Notes: a model not told the origin generated them from the letters alone. DNA of 64,000 nucleotides from Woeseiaceae bacterium (GCA_021773095.1 JAJFKR010000015.1:124001-188000); one strand, 5' to 3'. Positions 10,501 through 20,412 are shown, counted from the stretch's first letter. Numbers and translations: made by a program.

Positions 10501-11434
10501 AACCGGTCGCGGCACCCGGAAACGGGGAGATCGCTGTAGGATGATTGTGCGTCTCTACCTTGATCAGAATATGAATCGGCTCATCAACATAGGTAAATTC
10601 GCGATCGTCCGGCGCGGGCATCAGGCGCGCACCATTCCAGCCTTCGATGACAGCGGCATTATCGCTGTAAGCAGAAATAACACCGTCCGGTGTTGTATCG
10701 GTCGTCGATCGGATCATGCCGAACAGGCGTTTGTCCTGCTCTTCCCCGTCGATACTCCAGCTTGCGTTGAATATCTTGTGACGACAATGCTCGGAGTTCG
10801 CCTGCGCGAACATCATCAACTCGGCATCCGTCGGATCACGGTCCAGCTCGGTATAGCTCGCAACCAGATAGTCGATCTCGTCACCACTGAGTGCCAGCCC
10901 CAATTCGGTATTGGCGCTGACCAGTGCTTCACGTCCATTTTCCAGTAGCGGAACGATAACCACCGGCGCCGGATCGTGCGTCTCGAACAAAGCCGCGACC
11001 TGCCCGGCCTCGTCGAACACAGCCTCGGTCATGCGATCAAAAAGCATAGGGGCCAGAGCCCTTTTGGCATCCTCCTCGACTTTGCACGCAAACTTCAGCG
11101 CGTAGCAAATACCCCGCTCGATTCGATCCACCGCATCAATTTCACAGGCCTTGGCGATATCGGTCGCTTTCGATGACCAGGGTGAAATGGTTCCGGGTCT
11201 CGGGACGACAAAAAGACACCTGGTGCCCTTTTTGAGCTTGACCGGCTTGTCACCGGATAACAACAGGCCGTCCAGCCGCGAGCGTTGTTCCCGCGACAAT
11301 TCTGCGTTGGTCGCAACGAAATAAACATAGCATGCTTGCAGTGATTCGACGCGTTCATCGACTCGTTTCAATGCACGCGTCAACTTGGCAACGCGGAAGT
11401 CCGAGAGAGCCGGTTGCCCGGGCAGTTCAAGCAT
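7541..11434 (-). CDS. purL: Phosphoribosylformylglycinamidine synthase (single chain)
   Basis: PurL converts FGAR, glutamine and ATP to FGAM in de novo purine synthesis. The 1297-residue length is that of the large gammaproteobacterial enzyme, with N-terminal domain, two AIRS-like ATP-binding halves and a C-terminal class I glutamine amidotransferase. Visible motifs: [33 protein letters not shown], and in the amidotransferase [13 protein letters not shown] (nucleophile Cys) and MPHPERVAM (His/Glu). The stop TAG lies in the REP foot. Convergent with the DUF4145-like gene; 50 bases downstream of the DUF1820 gene on the same strand. Confidence 0.98.
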   Translation of the reverse strand: MLELPGQPALSDFRVAKLTRALKRVDERVESLQACYVYFVATNAELSREQRSRLDGLLLSGDKPVKLKKGTRCLFVVPRPGTISPWSSKATDIAKACEIDAVDRIERGICYALKFACKVEEDAKRALAPMLFDRMTEAVFDEAGQVAALFETHDPAPVVIVPLLENGREALVSANTELGLALSGDEIDYLVASYTELDRDPTDAELMMFAQANSEHCRHKIFNASWSIDGEEQDKRLFGMIRSTTDTTPDGVISAYSDNAAVIEGWNGARLMPAPDDREFTYVDEPIHILIKVETHNHPTAISPFPGAATGSGGEIRDEGATGLGAKPKAGLSGFSVSHLRIPGYSQPWEDDFPHPERMATPLEIMIDGPIGGAAFNNEFGRPNLAGYFRTFESHYPGLADNEIRGYHKPIMIAGGLGNVRAEHTNKIDVPVAANIAIIGGPAMLIGLGGGAASSLASGSSSEDLDFASVQRGNPEIERRAQEVIDRCWAMGDSNPILLIHDIGAGGLSNAVPEAVDHSKHGAEIELREIANAEPGMSPMGIWCNEAQERYVLLVGDDRIEEFRSLCERERCPVSVIGKLTADGNLVVNDREFGNRAVDMPMEMLFGNPPKMQRDVVRKPLPPNALDLDGIELEEAAMRVLHFPAVADKSFLIHIGDRTVGGLSARDQLIGPWQVPVSDVAITSSGFNSKTGEAIAMGERTPLAATNAPASGRMAVAEAITNIAAAPIENLSKVRLSANWMAAAGHPGEDANLYDTVKAVGDELCREIGVAIPVGKDSMSMRTRWEDDDGEHQVVAPVSLIVSAFAPVTDVTRHLTPQLRQTEDPSYLLLFDLANGANRMGGSCLLQSFRRTGGRTPDLDDAERLTGFFAAIQEMISRGMLLAYHDRSDGGLFATVAEMIFASRIGASLSLSGSRVDLIRQLFSEELGAVVQVEKTKLTQVQMVLDRHGVDATAIGRVGGDAKLTVHSDVSGDDELVLNLDRVTMQREWSEMSYRIQALRDNPGTAKEEYDRILDDNDPGLGAALSFDPSQDIARTSRASEKPRVAILREQGVNSQYEMAAAFMRAGFSAVDVHMSDLLSGRDTLENYQGLVACGGFSFGDVLGAGGGWAKSILYHSRTRDQFAAFFERSDTIALGVCNGCQMMSHLRELIPGAENWPLFLRNKSEQFEARLSLVEVVESPSIFLQGMAGSRMPIATSHGEGRAVFVDDTARYTSSFTVAVRYIDNYGNVADSYPANPNGSTDGICGLSNEDGRVTIMMPHPERVAMTRQNSWHPDEWGEDGPWMRMFHNARTTIGT

Positions 11435-11484
11435 AATGAGCGAGAGTCCGCGACGAAAACGGGATGATACCAGTACTCTTCGTA

Positions 11485-11814
11485 CTAGGTCTTGTCCCCC
11501 GGCGTATACACCGGCATGGGAAACTGCGCGATATTGCCATTTTCAAGCTTGCTGATCTTGCTGACGCCCTGCTTGTCGACTTCGTCAATACGGATGATGG
11601 CGTGCATCGGCAAATAGGTTCGTTTGACGTTCTCGAACTCGGATTGGATCTTCTCTTCCGATGGATCAACAACCAATGTCGTCCGCTCACCAAACACCAG
11701 TTCCTCGACTTCAACAAAGCCGAACATTTCACCATGGCCTACTCTGCGCGCATAAATTTCATAGACCTGACCCTGGGCCATGAAAATAACTTTGAAGAGG
11801 TTTTTTTTGCTCAT
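11485..11814 (-). CDS. DUF1820 family protein
   Basis: A 109-residue conserved gammaproteobacterial protein of unknown function (DUF1820). The family pattern is clear: [31 protein letters not shown], and a C-terminal segment [20 protein letters not shown] 11814 is preferred because the family starts with this segment; an in-frame TTG two codons upstream (11820) is the alternative. It is upstream of purL by 50 bases in the same direction. I know of no assigned biochemical role; the small beta-rich sequence suggests a regulator or binding protein. Confidence 0.88.
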   Translation of the reverse strand: MSKKNLFKVIFMAQGQVYEIYARRVGHGEMFGFVEVEELVFGERTTLVVDPSEEKIQSEFENVKRTYLPMHAIIRIDEVDKQGVSKISKLENGNIAQFPMPVYTPGDKT

Positions 11815-11886
11815 TGCCAATGCTACCGACGAGGGGCGCGTAGTTTACCCAAAACTGCTGCCAAGGGCGTCATTTTGAAAGCACAA

Positions 11887-11917
11887 TAAAAAATACCCAT
11901 ATATGGTCTTTTATTCA
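11887..11917. promoter_or_regulatory. AT-rich dyad upstream of the FHA gene
   Basis: A perfect 10-base palindrome CCATATATGG (11897-11906) sits in an A- and T-rich stretch between two divergent genes (DUF1820 to the left, FHA protein to the right). The surrounding bases are also roughly symmetrical (AATAAAA on the left, TTTTATT on the right). It could be an operator or simply promoter DNA; there is no direct evidence of the factor. Confidence 0.3.
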
Positions 11918-12018
11918 CATTTATTGATACCCCAATCGCCCGATTATGTGAACTACTCGGCATCCTATCTCCTTGTTTCGATGCAAAATTTACCCAAGTC
12001 ATTGGACTGGGACTCGCA

Positions 12019-13422
12019 ATGCCCCTCGAACTCAAAATTGTGAGCGAACACGCCGAACTCGTCGGCGACGATGCCGTACGTGAATATCACGAAAGCGGTG
12101 GCACTATTGGACGCTCATTGCACAACGACTGGATTCTTCCGGACCCGGATCGCTATATCTCCGGCTGTCACGCCACCATCGATTTTAAGGGTGGCATGTA
12201 CTACCTGGCCGACACCAGCAGTAACGGCGTTTACATGAACGATGAAATGGAGCCGATCGGCAAAGGCAACCCGCGCCGGCTGTTCGACGGTGACCGAATG
12301 CGAATGGGCGACTTCGAGATTGAAGTCTCCGTAGACTCTGGCGAAAGCCTGGTCATGCCGATGGAAAAAGAGCCTTCGGTTGCGCCCGATAACATCGAGC
12401 AATTCGTCGATGAAGACTCGCTACGCACCGGTATGCAGCTCCTCGAAGAGGAAGCAATTACAGGTGATGAGGAATTCCAGTCGGTGTTATTTAGCGGCAG
12501 TGCCAGGAAGGATACGCCGAAGGCAAGGCCTGAAGTCGAGATCAAGGTTGACGTGCCGGGCAAAGGCGCGGACCAGCAATCGCTTGCCGTCACGGCAGAG
12601 GACTTGTTCGACTCATTCCTCGATGGTCTGGGCATCAACCGCGTTGAGCTGCACCCGTCTGTAAACCGACCGGAGATGATGCTCACCGCCGGTCAGGTCC
12701 TGCGCGAATTCGTCAAAGGTACGACTGACCTTCTGGCCAGCCGGGCTAACCTGAAGAATACCTTCCGACTGGACCAGACGACGGTCCTGCCGCGCCACAA
12801 TAACCCGATGAAGTTCTCGGAAAACACCAATGATCTGCTGAAGCAGTTGCTGGTTGGCGACGAGGGTGAATACCTGGGCGCAGAGGACTCAATTCGTGAA
12901 GTCTGCCGCGACCTCATCAATCATCAAAACGCCTTCCTCGATGCAATGAACAGTGCGTTTATCGAATTCGCTGATCGCTTCGATCCGGCCGAATTGCAGG
13001 AAGGCTTCGACCGCACAATGGGCAAGAAACTGTTTGGCTTCGTCAGCCAGATGAAGTACTGGCAGTTGTATTGTGATATGTACCCTATCATCACCGAGAA
13101 AGGCGGCGGTCGGTTCCCACAAATGTTTGGTGAAGAATTCGTGAAAGCCTACGAGCGCCAGGTCGCTGAATACCAGCGCCACGATCGCGACGGCACAGCC
13201 AGCAACTCATCGCAGGACATGGTGGATCAGGACGACGACCCGGGCCTGATGGCAACGCAAAAACTTGAACCGTCACAACTGCCTGTCGAATCCGCTCTTG
13301 AAGACGACGACGTTGTCGATGCACTCTCCGATTCGGCAGCCACCGAGATCGATCAAAGCTTTATTGACGAACTCGAAGACGGCATGAACGAAGAAGTTCC
13401 GCAGGACCGGATTAACTCCTGA
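12019..13422 (+). CDS. FHA-domain protein of type VI secretion type (TagH/Fha-like), orphan
   Basis: A 467-residue protein with an N-terminal forkhead-associated domain (about residues 1-105: GGTIGRSLHNDWILPDPDRY, ISGCHATI, SNGVYMNDE), which binds phosphothreonine. An acidic linker follows, and then a helical region (about 195-395: AEDLFDSFLDGLG, LREFVKGTTDLLASR, PMKFSENTNDLLKQLL, GRFPQMFGEEFVKAYE) that matches the C-terminal domain of T6SS-associated FHA proteins, which act in threonine-phosphorylation control of sheath assembly. No other tss gene is in the window, so it is either an orphan or part of a dispersed system. Its tail meets the convergent acs gene 7 bases away. Confidence 0.82.
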   Translation: MPLELKIVSEHAELVGDDAVREYHESGGTIGRSLHNDWILPDPDRYISGCHATIDFKGGMYYLADTSSNGVYMNDEMEPIGKGNPRRLFDGDRMRMGDFEIEVSVDSGESLVMPMEKEPSVAPDNIEQFVDEDSLRTGMQLLEEEAITGDEEFQSVLFSGSARKDTPKARPEVEIKVDVPGKGADQQSLAVTAEDLFDSFLDGLGINRVELHPSVNRPEMMLTAGQVLREFVKGTTDLLASRANLKNTFRLDQTTVLPRHNNPMKFSENTNDLLKQLLVGDEGEYLGAEDSIREVCRDLINHQNAFLDAMNSAFIEFADRFDPAELQEGFDRTMGKKLFGFVSQMKYWQLYCDMYPIITEKGGGRFPQMFGEEFVKAYERQVAEYQRHDRDGTASNSSQDMVDQDDDPGLMATQKLEPSQLPVESALEDDDVVDALSDSAATEIDQSFIDELEDGMNEEVPQDRINS

Positions 13423-13429
13423 CACACCA

Positions 13430-15379
13430 TCAATCGGCTTTGTTCTGCCGGTTTTCAACAAGATCGTCAACGACCGCCGGATCGGCGAGCGTCGATGTGT
13501 CCCCCAGGTTCCCAAAGTCATCCGCCGCAACTTTTCGAAGGATTCGGCGCATGATCTTGCCGGAGCGGGTCTTCGGCAGCCCCGGAGCCCATTGCAGGAG
13601 ATCCGGTTTGGCAATCGGACCGATTTCCTTGCGCACCCATTGTTGCAGTTCCGCCTTGAGCGCATCGCTCGACTCAACGCCAGCCATCAAGGTGACATAC
13701 GCGTAGATACCCTGACCTTTGATGTCATGCGGGTAACCGACGACGGCGGCTTCGGCAACATCTTTGTGAGAGACCAGCGCACTTTCGACCTCTGCCGTGC
13801 CCATGCGATGCCCTGATACATTCAGAACATCGTCTACTCTTCCGGTAATCCAGAAGTAACCGTCTTCGTCGCGACGCGCACCATCACCTGTAAAGTAACT
13901 TCCTTCGAACGTCGAAAAATAGGTTTCGACAAAGCGTTGATGATCGCCGTAAATGGTGCGCATCTGTCCGGGCCAGCTATCGGTTATCGTCAAAATACCC
14001 TCGGCCGCGCCCTCTTGCCGATTACCTTCGCCATCAACGATTTCTGCCTTTATGCCGAACAGCGGTTTAGTTGCCGAGCCGGGCTTGAGTGCTGTCGCAC
14101 CGGGTAACGGGCTGATCAGGATGCCACCGGTTTCGGTCTGCCACCAGGTGTCAACGATCGGGCAACGCTCATCGCCAACAACCCGGTAATACCACTCCCA
14201 GGCCTCCGGATTAATAGGCTCACCAACAGAACCCAATAAACGCAAACTCCTACGAGAGGTTTTCCTGACGGGCTCATCGCCGTCACGCATTAGTGCACGA
14301 ATCGCGGTCGGCGCCGTGTAGCAAATATTAACGTTGTGCTTGTCACAAACTTCCCAGAATCGTGATGAGGTCGGATAGTTGGGCACACCTTCAAACATCA
14401 GGGTGATCGCGCCATTCGCCAACGGACCGTAAACGATGTAGCTGTGGCCGGTTACCCAACCAACGTCAGCCGTGCACCAATAGACATCACCGGGTTGGTA
14501 ATCGAACACGTATTCGTGAGTCATCGATGCGTAAACAAGATAACCGCCCGTCGTGTGCAATACGCCCTTCGGCTTACCGGTTGAGCCCGATGTATAAAGT
14601 ATGAACAGCGGATCTTCCGCACTCATCTCTTCACAAGGGCAATCCGCATCGACCTGTTGTTCTATTTCATGTAGCCAGACATCGCGGCCGTCGAGCCATT
14701 CAATATCGTTACCGGTGTTTTTGACGACCAGAACTTTCTCGAGCGTCGTCACTTCGTCCCGTTCGGCAGCGGCATCAACGTTCGCTTTGAGTGGTATTCC
14801 CTTGCCGCCACGAAGGCCTTCGTCTGCCGTGATAACGATATTGGATTCGCAATCGTGAATACGACCCGCAAGCGCGTCGGGCGAAAAACCACCGAATACC
14901 ACGGAATGTACAGCGCCAATACGAGCACATGCGAGCATCGATATGGCCGCATCCGGAATCATCGGCATATAAATCGTGATGCGGTCGCCCCGCTTGGCGC
15001 CCAGCGCCTTTAATGCATTGGCAAACCTGCAGACACGCTCGTGCAATTCAGCATAGGTGATCGTCAGATCGCGTCCCGGGTCATCACCTTCCCAGATAAT
15101 CGCGACATCATCGGCTTTGCTTACGAGGTGACGATCCACACAGTTGTAGCAGGCGTTGAGCGTGCCGTCTTCGTACCAACGAATATGCAGGTCGTCTTTA
15201 GCATAGCTGACGTCCTTCACTTTGCTGAACGGCTTGATCCAGTCGACACGCTGTGCCTGCTCCTGCCAGAAGCCCTCGTTGTCGTCCACCGACCGGGCGT
15301 ACATCTCGTCGTACTGGTCGGCGGTTATCAATGTGCGCTGTTTGGTCGATTCCGGAACCGGATAGATATTCGTTGCCAT
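13430..15379 (-). CDS. acs: Acetyl-CoA synthetase
   Basis: Acs activates acetate with ATP and CoA through acetyl-AMP. The 649-residue length fits. ANL-family motifs visible: [16 protein letters not shown] (ATP loop), [28 protein letters not shown] and the C-terminal [15 protein letters not shown], whose lysine is the usual acetylation control site. It is the third gene of a minus-strand set MaoC-CoA lyase-acs, 11 bases after the lyase stop. The co-location suggests that the lyase releases acetate or acetyl units for which Acs is useful, but this is inference. Confidence 0.97.
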   Translation of the reverse strand: MATNIYPVPESTKQRTLITADQYDEMYARSVDDNEGFWQEQAQRVDWIKPFSKVKDVSYAKDDLHIRWYEDGTLNACYNCVDRHLVSKADDVAIIWEGDDPGRDLTITYAELHERVCRFANALKALGAKRGDRITIYMPMIPDAAISMLACARIGAVHSVVFGGFSPDALAGRIHDCESNIVITADEGLRGGKGIPLKANVDAAAERDEVTTLEKVLVVKNTGNDIEWLDGRDVWLHEIEQQVDADCPCEEMSAEDPLFILYTSGSTGKPKGVLHTTGGYLVYASMTHEYVFDYQPGDVYWCTADVGWVTGHSYIVYGPLANGAITLMFEGVPNYPTSSRFWEVCDKHNVNICYTAPTAIRALMRDGDEPVRKTSRRSLRLLGSVGEPINPEAWEWYYRVVGDERCPIVDTWWQTETGGILISPLPGATALKPGSATKPLFGIKAEIVDGEGNRQEGAAEGILTITDSWPGQMRTIYGDHQRFVETYFSTFEGSYFTGDGARRDEDGYFWITGRVDDVLNVSGHRMGTAEVESALVSHKDVAEAAVVGYPHDIKGQGIYAYVTLMAGVESSDALKAELQQWVRKEIGPIAKPDLLQWAPGLPKTRSGKIMRRILRKVAADDFGNLGDTSTLADPAVVDDLVENRQNKAD

Positions 15380-15390
15380 TTTTTGTGCCT

Positions 15391-16254
15391 TTATGGTTTG
15401 TTATTTCGTGCCGAGTTCAGCAGGCGCCGTGCCTGAACAAGATGCGGCCGGTCGATCATCTTGCCATCCATGCCTATGGTGCCGGCGCCGGGATTCGCCT
15501 CGAACAATTCGACGATTCTCGCCGCGTGCTGCAGTTCTTCGACGGTCGGTTCGAAAGCCGTATTTATTACTTCGACCTGTGCCGGATGAATCGCGAGCAT
15601 GCCCGAAAAACCGTCGCGTCTCGCGTTCGATGCATATCGTCGCAAGCCTTCATTATCTTTGAAATCCGCGAATACCGTATCTATCGCCGCAACTTCCGCA
15701 GCCGCGGCAGCGAGTAAGCAAAAGGACCGCGCCATCTCAAAAGTCGGTAACCAATTACCGTCCTTGTCGCGATTGGTTGTCGCGCCGACTGCCGCACTCA
15801 AATCCTCGGCACCCCAGGATAAACCGGCAAGGCGTCGCGTCGCTCCGATATAGCCATGGAGTGTGAACAGCGCTTCCGGATGCTCGGTACACAATGGCAA
15901 TATCCGGGTACTGCCCGGGTCGATGCCGTATTTTTCTTCAAGTGAAGACAACCTGTCATCCAGCTCATTTGCAGCCGCCGCACTCTTCGGTTTTGGCAAT
16001 ACAATGCCGGCGGGTGCAGACGGCATGACACTGTCCAGATCGGCCTGAGCATCGTCTGTATCGATGGGATTAATGCGAACCCAGACGTTTTCATTGCCTT
16101 CAAGATACTCGCGTGCGAGTACACGTGCATCCGGTCGTGCATCGACCGCAACGGAGTCCTCCAGATCAAGAATTAGCGCATCCGCACCAACTCCGGCCGC
16201 TTTTTGCATTTTGCGTTCGCTGTCAGCGGGCACGAACAGGAAACTTCGATTCAT
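15391..16254 (-). CDS. HpcH/HpaI-type CoA ester lyase (CitE/malyl-CoA lyase-like)
   Basis: A 287-residue TIM-barrel lyase of the citrate lyase beta / malyl-CoA lyase family. These cleave or hydrolyse citryl-, malyl- or methylmalyl-CoA type esters. The start chosen ([16 protein letters not shown]) fits the family; the open frame runs 12 codons further upstream into the MaoC gene. Visible: [45 protein letters not shown] and [14 protein letters not shown]. Its ATG overlaps the MaoC stop (ATGA). The pair MaoC + lyase is the usual arrangement for C4-dicarboxyl/methyl-branched CoA esters (mesaconyl-CoA type), but the exact substrate cannot be read. Confidence 0.87.
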   Translation of the reverse strand: MNRSFLFVPADSERKMQKAAGVGADALILDLEDSVAVDARPDARVLAREYLEGNENVWVRINPIDTDDAQADLDSVMPSAPAGIVLPKPKSAAAANELDDRLSSLEEKYGIDPGSTRILPLCTEHPEALFTLHGYIGATRRLAGLSWGAEDLSAAVGATTNRDKDGNWLPTFEMARSFCLLAAAAAEVAAIDTVFADFKDNEGLRRYASNARRDGFSGMLAIHPAQVEVINTAFEPTVEELQHAARIVELFEANPGAGTIGMDGKMIDRPHLVQARRLLNSARNNKP

Positions 16255-16703
16255 TTTGGTTTTCGCATCATTAGCGCAGTACGTTTGCACTCACCGACGA
16301 GCACGTCGTTTTGATTGTATGCACGGTGGGCAAAAATCACGATGCCATTATCCGGGCGCGATTTACTGTCGCGCAATTCGAGCACTTCGGTTTCGACGCG
16401 AATCGTATCGCCGCAAAACAAGGGCTTTGGAAACCGTACCTCGTCCCAACCCAGATTCGCAACCGTCGTTCCGTGCGTCGTATCGCCGACGGAAATTCCG
16501 ACCATAAAGCTCAGCGTCAGGCAACTGTTGACCAAAGGTTGGCCGAATTCCGTGCCCTTCATATACTCGGCATCAAGATGCAAGGCCGCCGGGTTATGCG
16601 TCATGGTCGTCATGAGCACGTTGTCGGTTTCGGTGATAGTGCGTCGTATCGGATGATCGAACGACTGACCAACAGAAAACTCTTCAAAATACAATCCAGG
16701 CAT
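16251..16703 (-). CDS. MaoC-family hydratase (mesaconyl-CoA hydratase-like)
   Basis: A hot-dog-fold (R)-specific enoyl-CoA hydratase-like protein of 150 residues from ATG 16703 ([17 protein letters not shown]). That start has AGAGG about 8 bases upstream; an in-frame start at 16736 would add [11 protein letters not shown]. Family marks: [20 protein letters not shown], the catalytic Asp/His-like LHLDAEYM, and [19 protein letters not shown]. First gene of the operon with the HpcH/HpaI lyase (4-base overlap) and acs. Known relatives hydrate mesaconyl-C1-CoA or beta-methylmalyl-CoA next to such lyases; here this is inferred from neighbours. Confidence 0.85.
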   Translation of the reverse strand: MPGLYFEEFSVGQSFDHPIRRTITETDNVLMTTMTHNPAALHLDAEYMKGTEFGQPLVNSCLTLSFMVGISVGDTTHGTTVANLGWDEVRFPKPLFCGDTIRVETEVLELRDSKSRPDNGIVIFAHRAYNQNDVLVGECKRTALMMRKPK

Positions 16704-16813
16704 GATCGCCTCTGATGCTTGGTTCGGTTTCGCCATTGTGCCAGCGTCGTGCACATCATTACAGCACCGGGCATAATGCCCTGACAAGATTCAATATCAG
16801 GACATCAATAATC

Positions 16814-17719
16814 ATGGACCGACGGGAATTTACAAAAGCCAGTCTGGGAGCCGCTTCACTGGCCGCATTGGGTCCGGTTATTGCCGCTCCTGAGCACATC
16901 ATACAAAAAGCAATCCCGTCGTCGGGCGAGTTGGTACCGATTATCGGTCTTGGCACGAGCCGTTATGGCGTTGCTGAATCCGAGGCGTCGAGAGCACCGT
17001 TGCGAGCGGCCCTGGCCCGGTTCCACCAACTGGGAGGAACGCTGATCGATACCGCACCGCAATATCGAACCTCGGAGACAGTGCTTGGCGATCTGATTGC
17101 CGATCTCGGTATTCGGAACGATCTGTTCATCGCGACGAAGACGGACAAATCGAGTGCCCCGGCGACCGATGCGCAAATGCGGGATTCCGCTCGCAAACTC
17201 AAAGCAACGAAGATTGACTTGATGCAGGTTCATAATTTGCGCGGCTGGAAAACCGCCTTGCCCGTTATGCGGGAGTGGCGTGACGAAGGCCGCATTCAAT
17301 ACGTCGGCATATCGACATCACGAGCTCGCCAATACGAAGATTTTGAGGTCGTAATGCGCAACCAGGAACTGGATTTCATCCAGATCAACTATTCACTTGA
17401 ACAAAGAGAAGCGGCCGACCGAATTCTGCCACTGGCCGCGGATCGTGGCATTGCCGTAATTATCAATCGTGCGTTTGGCGGCGGTCGAATTTTCGATGCG
17501 GTGGGCGACAAGCCTTTACCTGGCTGGGCGCAAGACTTCGGTTGCTCGAGCTGGGCACAATTTCTGCTCAAGTTCGCGTGCGGTCACCCGGCTGCAACAC
17601 TCGCAATTCCGGGAATGACAAAACTGCACCACGTGGAGGACAACTTCGGCGCAGCACGCGGCCGCCTGCCTGATGAAGAAGAGCGCAAGCAACAGGAAGC
17701 CTTTTACGATTCTCTCTGA
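16814..17719 (+). CDS. Tat-exported aldo/keto reductase
   Basis: A 301-residue aldo-keto reductase. The start MDRREFTKASLGAASLAALG is a twin-arginine signal (RREFTK followed by a hydrophobic run and IAAP), so export in folded form is expected; the open frame extends 33 codons further upstream but the Tat start is preferred. The catalytic tetrad is present: Asp79 and Tyr84 (IDTAPQYRTSE), Lys109 (FIATKTD), His140 (IDLMQVHNL). A periplasmic NADPH-type reductase is odd because free NADPH is not there; the cofactor would be loaded before export. Divergent from the MaoC gene. Confidence 0.88.
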   Translation: MDRREFTKASLGAASLAALGPVIAAPEHIIQKAIPSSGELVPIIGLGTSRYGVAESEASRAPLRAALARFHQLGGTLIDTAPQYRTSETVLGDLIADLGIRNDLFIATKTDKSSAPATDAQMRDSARKLKATKIDLMQVHNLRGWKTALPVMREWRDEGRIQYVGISTSRARQYEDFEVVMRNQELDFIQINYSLEQREAADRILPLAADRGIAVIINRAFGGGRIFDAVGDKPLPGWAQDFGCSSWAQFLLKFACGHPAATLAIPGMTKLHHVEDNFGAARGRLPDEEERKQQEAFYDSL

Positions 17720-17824
17720 TCGGCTCCTGGACTTAATTCCGTCGGGTGGTTCGCCGACCGGCGCCGCGAAAGCAAGAGCTTTCCATCGGGGAGATACCGA
17801 CGCCGGCCAGCGAGATTGTTGACG

Positions 17825-18223
17825 CTAACTGCCGCTAGCGTCGGATTCGAAATGATTGATGGCAGGCTGTTCGTTGCGACTTGCTGTTGTGCTTGATATC
17901 GGTAGCATCATTGTTACTCCATTTAGTTCTGCGACCGCCAGCGCATTCGCCTGAAGGCCCTCATAAACGAGCTCAATATCCCGAACCTCACACCAGGAGG
18001 CCCACTCCATCAGGACAGCGAGGCCAGCAGTGCTCGACATTTCAGCGGCAGCCGTATCCATGACGACACGATCGTGGTCAGCAAATAGTTTTTGCCCCTC
18101 CGCCATTACCTGGCCGGCACTATCAAAATCGATCGCGCCAAGCAAAGAAAATCGCCCGCTACCGTGATGCTTGATTTCAATATCTGTAGCTACTGTCACT
18201 GTTACCACCGATGCATTGTTCAT
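17825..18223 (-). CDS. mlaB: STAS-domain protein, MlaB-like
   Basis: A 132-residue protein with a STAS fold (GSGRFSLLGAIDFDSAGQVM, VVMDTAAAEMSSTAGLAVLM), placed last in the Mla operon. In the MlaFEDB complex MlaB binds the ATPase MlaF in the cytoplasm and is needed for its activity and stability. The start ATG at 18223 abuts the mlaD stop (TAAATG). The C-terminal 30 residues are low-complexity and not conserved by eye. MlaC, which usually lies between mlaD and mlaB, is absent here. Confidence 0.8.
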   Translation of the reverse strand: MNNASVVTVTVATDIEIKHHGSGRFSLLGAIDFDSAGQVMAEGQKLFADHDRVVMDTAAAEMSSTAGLAVLMEWASWCEVRDIELVYEGLQANALAVAELNGVTMMLPISSTTASRNEQPAINHFESDASGS

Positions 18224-18685
18224 TTAGTCCGAGCCTCCGTTCAGCATGAACTTGCCTATCAGGTTCTCTATTGATATCGAAGATTGCGTCAAAAGTATTT
18301 CGTCGCTGTCCTTTAGGACCTCGCTATCGCCTCCAGGTTCCAGTGCAACGTACTTTCCGCCCAGCAATCCGGATGACTCGATGATGGCGGTCGTATCGGC
18401 AGGAAGAGCATCGAAAATTGCATCGACTCGCAGCATAACGACTGCCTGAAAATCAATGGGGTCGGCAAGAATCGACTCAACCCGACCTATCGGTACGCCC
18501 GCCAGACTGACCGGCGCCCGAACCTTCAGATCACCGACATGATCAAACCGGGCTGCGAGCAGATAGCTGTCACCGGAATTCATCTTGCCGTGTCCGATGG
18601 TCTGTGCAGCCAGCACTAACATTGCTGCCAAACCAAGAAGAATGAACAGTCCGACACTGACGTCTATGGCGCGATTGTTTTGCAT
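18224..18685 (-). CDS. mlaD: MCE-domain substrate-binding subunit MlaD
   Basis: A 153-residue MCE protein. MlaD forms a hexameric ring anchored in the inner membrane that hands phospholipid to or from the transporter. One N-terminal membrane helix (residues about 9-27, VGLFILLGLAAMLVLAA) and the MCE segment (YLLAARFDHVGDLKVRAPVS, LAGVPIGRVESI, SSGLLGGKYVALEPGG) are clear. The length is typical of gammaproteobacterial MlaD. It follows mlaE by 8 bases and is followed directly by mlaB. Confidence 0.93.
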   Translation of the reverse strand: MQNNRAIDVSVGLFILLGLAAMLVLAAQTIGHGKMNSGDSYLLAARFDHVGDLKVRAPVSLAGVPIGRVESILADPIDFQAVVMLRVDAIFDALPADTTAIIESSGLLGGKYVALEPGGDSEVLKDSDEILLTQSSISIENLIGKFMLNGGSD

Positions 18686-18693
18686 AAAGTTCT

Positions 18694-19476
18694 CTAGGTT
18701 CCTGGCAAGGTCAGGCTCGTTACAATGAGGTCAAGTAATAAGATCCAGACCGACGAAATGACAACAGTACGAGTCGCCGCCCGGCTAACACCCGCCGCGT
18801 TGGGCGCCGCGTAAAAGCCTTCAAATACAGCCATCAGGCTGGCAGACATGCCGAACAGAATGCTCTTGAAGAAGCCGGTTAGGACGTCCTGGTACAGATC
18901 GACCCGCTCGCTGATTTGTGCCCAAAACTCGCCACCATCCACTCCAAGCAAAGTAGTAGCGACGAAATGCGCACCGAGAATACCCATCGCACTAAAAATT
19001 GCAGCCAGCAAAGGTACGGAAATCACACCAGCAATTACGCGCGGCGCGACAATGCGCTGCATAGGGTCGATGGCCATGAGTTCGAGTGCCGCAATCTGCT
19101 GGGTTGCCCGCATCAATCCGACTTCGGAGGCAACGGAAGCTCCGGCACGCCCGGCGAACAACAACGCCGCGACAACCGGTCCCAGCTCGCGCACCAGCGC
19201 TTCGGCTGTGAACGCGCCAATGGAGCCGGTTGAGCCAAATTCAGCGAGCGTATTGTACGACTGTAGCGCAAGCACCATGCCAACGAACAATCCACCAAAC
19301 ATGATAAGAACCAGCGACAAAGCACCAACAAAATACAACTGCTCGCTAATCAGACCTGGCCGTCTCAGAGCCTTTGCCAGGTGTGGCAGAACGCGAAAAG
19401 AAAACAGCTGAAAGCTGCCAAAGGTTTCGGCAAACCGACTGGCACTAATCCAGCAATCTCGAATAGCACTACTCAT
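18694..19476 (-). CDS. mlaE: Phospholipid ABC transporter permease MlaE
   Basis: MlaE is the permease of the inner-membrane Mla complex, which moves phospholipids between the inner and outer membranes to keep the outer leaflet asymmetric. 260 residues with about five membrane helices; marks include QLYFVGALSLVLIMFGGLFVGMVL, ELGPVVAALLFAGRAGASVASEVG and the EGFYAAPNAAGVSRAATRTVV end. The ATG overlaps the mlaF stop by 4 bases (ATGA). Confidence 0.94.
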   Translation of the reverse strand: MSSAIRDCWISASRFAETFGSFQLFSFRVLPHLAKALRRPGLISEQLYFVGALSLVLIMFGGLFVGMVLALQSYNTLAEFGSTGSIGAFTAEALVRELGPVVAALLFAGRAGASVASEVGLMRATQQIAALELMAIDPMQRIVAPRVIAGVISVPLLAAIFSAMGILGAHFVATTLLGVDGGEFWAQISERVDLYQDVLTGFFKSILFGMSASLMAVFEGFYAAPNAAGVSRAATRTVVISSVWILLLDLIVTSLTLPGT

Positions 19477-20294
19477 GCGGAGCTCATCGACTGAAGTTGC
19501 TCAGAGAAACCAGGACCGGGCCGGTGAAATGGCACCGGACCGTCTGCCTCACCACGCATAAACTGTCGTACAAGCTTCGAATCGTGATCGTGCAGTTCGG
19601 CAGGCGTGCCGCTGGCAGCGACCTTACCGTCATTGATCAGGTACGCCAGGTCAGCAAGCTGCCGGGTTTCCTCGACGTCGTGCGTTACCACAATGCTGGT
19701 GATACCCAACACCCTGTTGGTCTCGCGTATCAGGCGCACAATTACGCCCATCGCGATCGGATCGAGACCGGTGAAAGGTTCGTCATAGATTATGAGTTTA
19801 GGGTCCATTACCAAAGCACGCGCGAGCGCCACACGGCGCGCCATTCCGCCCGATAGTTCTGCAGGCATGCTCTCCGATGCGGTACGCAATCCTACGGCAT
19901 GGAGTTTTGTCAGAACGATCTGTCGAATCAGCGCCTCCGGCAATTTCGTATGCTCGCGCAGCGGCATAGCCACATTTTCAAAAACGGTCAAATTGGTTAA
20001 CAGCGCTCCTTCCTGGAAAAGGACGCCTATTTGCTTTCGAACCTGGTACAGGCGATGACGTGAGCAGGGACAGACGATTCGACCGTCGAACATCACTGCC
20101 CCCAGGTCCGGATTGATCTGACCCGCGATAAGATTCAATAGCGTTGTCTTTCCCGTGCCGCTCGGTCCAAGCACAGCCGTCACTTTACCGCGCGGTATTC
20201 GCATCTCCAGGCCACTGAAGATAGCCCTGCCACCGCGGCTATAGTGAAGGTCACGAACCTCCAGGAGATTTTTTTTCAGGTCTTCGACTAACAT
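19473..20294 (-). CDS. mlaF: Phospholipid ABC transporter ATPase MlaF
   Basis: ATPase of the Mla transporter, 273 residues. Walker A GPSGTGKTT (near residue 43), signature LSGGMARRVALARAL, Walker B LIIYDEPFTGLDP and the H-loop VTHDVEE are all present. The C-terminal tail (VRQFMRGEADGPVPFHRPG) is the part that contacts the neighbouring MlaF subunit in this family. First gene of the operon mlaFEDB. Its start lies 138 bases from the divergent ECF sigma gene, so promoters of both must share that gap. Confidence 0.94.
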   Translation of the reverse strand: MLVEDLKKNLLEVRDLHYSRGGRAIFSGLEMRIPRGKVTAVLGPSGTGKTTLLNLIAGQINPDLGAVMFDGRIVCPCSRHRLYQVRKQIGVLFQEGALLTNLTVFENVAMPLREHTKLPEALIRQIVLTKLHAVGLRTASESMPAELSGGMARRVALARALVMDPKLIIYDEPFTGLDPIAMGVIVRLIRETNRVLGITSIVVTHDVEETRQLADLAYLINDGKVAASGTPAELHDHDSKLVRQFMRGEADGPVPFHRPGPGFSEQLQSMSSA

Positions 20295-20384
20295 TCGATC
20301 CGGCGAATTGCTGTTCCGATTGCCTGTAGTTGCCGACCGGTCCAGAAAGGTTACACTGCCAAAACCAGCTCGATACCGGGTTTT

Positions 20385-20412
20385 GAACTTTGCATTCTGA
20401 TGTTAGTCTCAA
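20385..20412 (+). promoter_or_regulatory. Candidate ECF-type promoter of the sigma factor gene
   Basis: GAACTT (20385-20390), 16-base spacer, TCTCAA (20407-20412), about 20 bases before the start codon at 20433. This resembles the GAACTT / TCTGA or TCAAA promoters used by RpoE-like ECF sigma factors, so the gene may be autoregulated. A strong ribosome site GAGGAGG follows (20422-20428). Confidence 0.5.
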
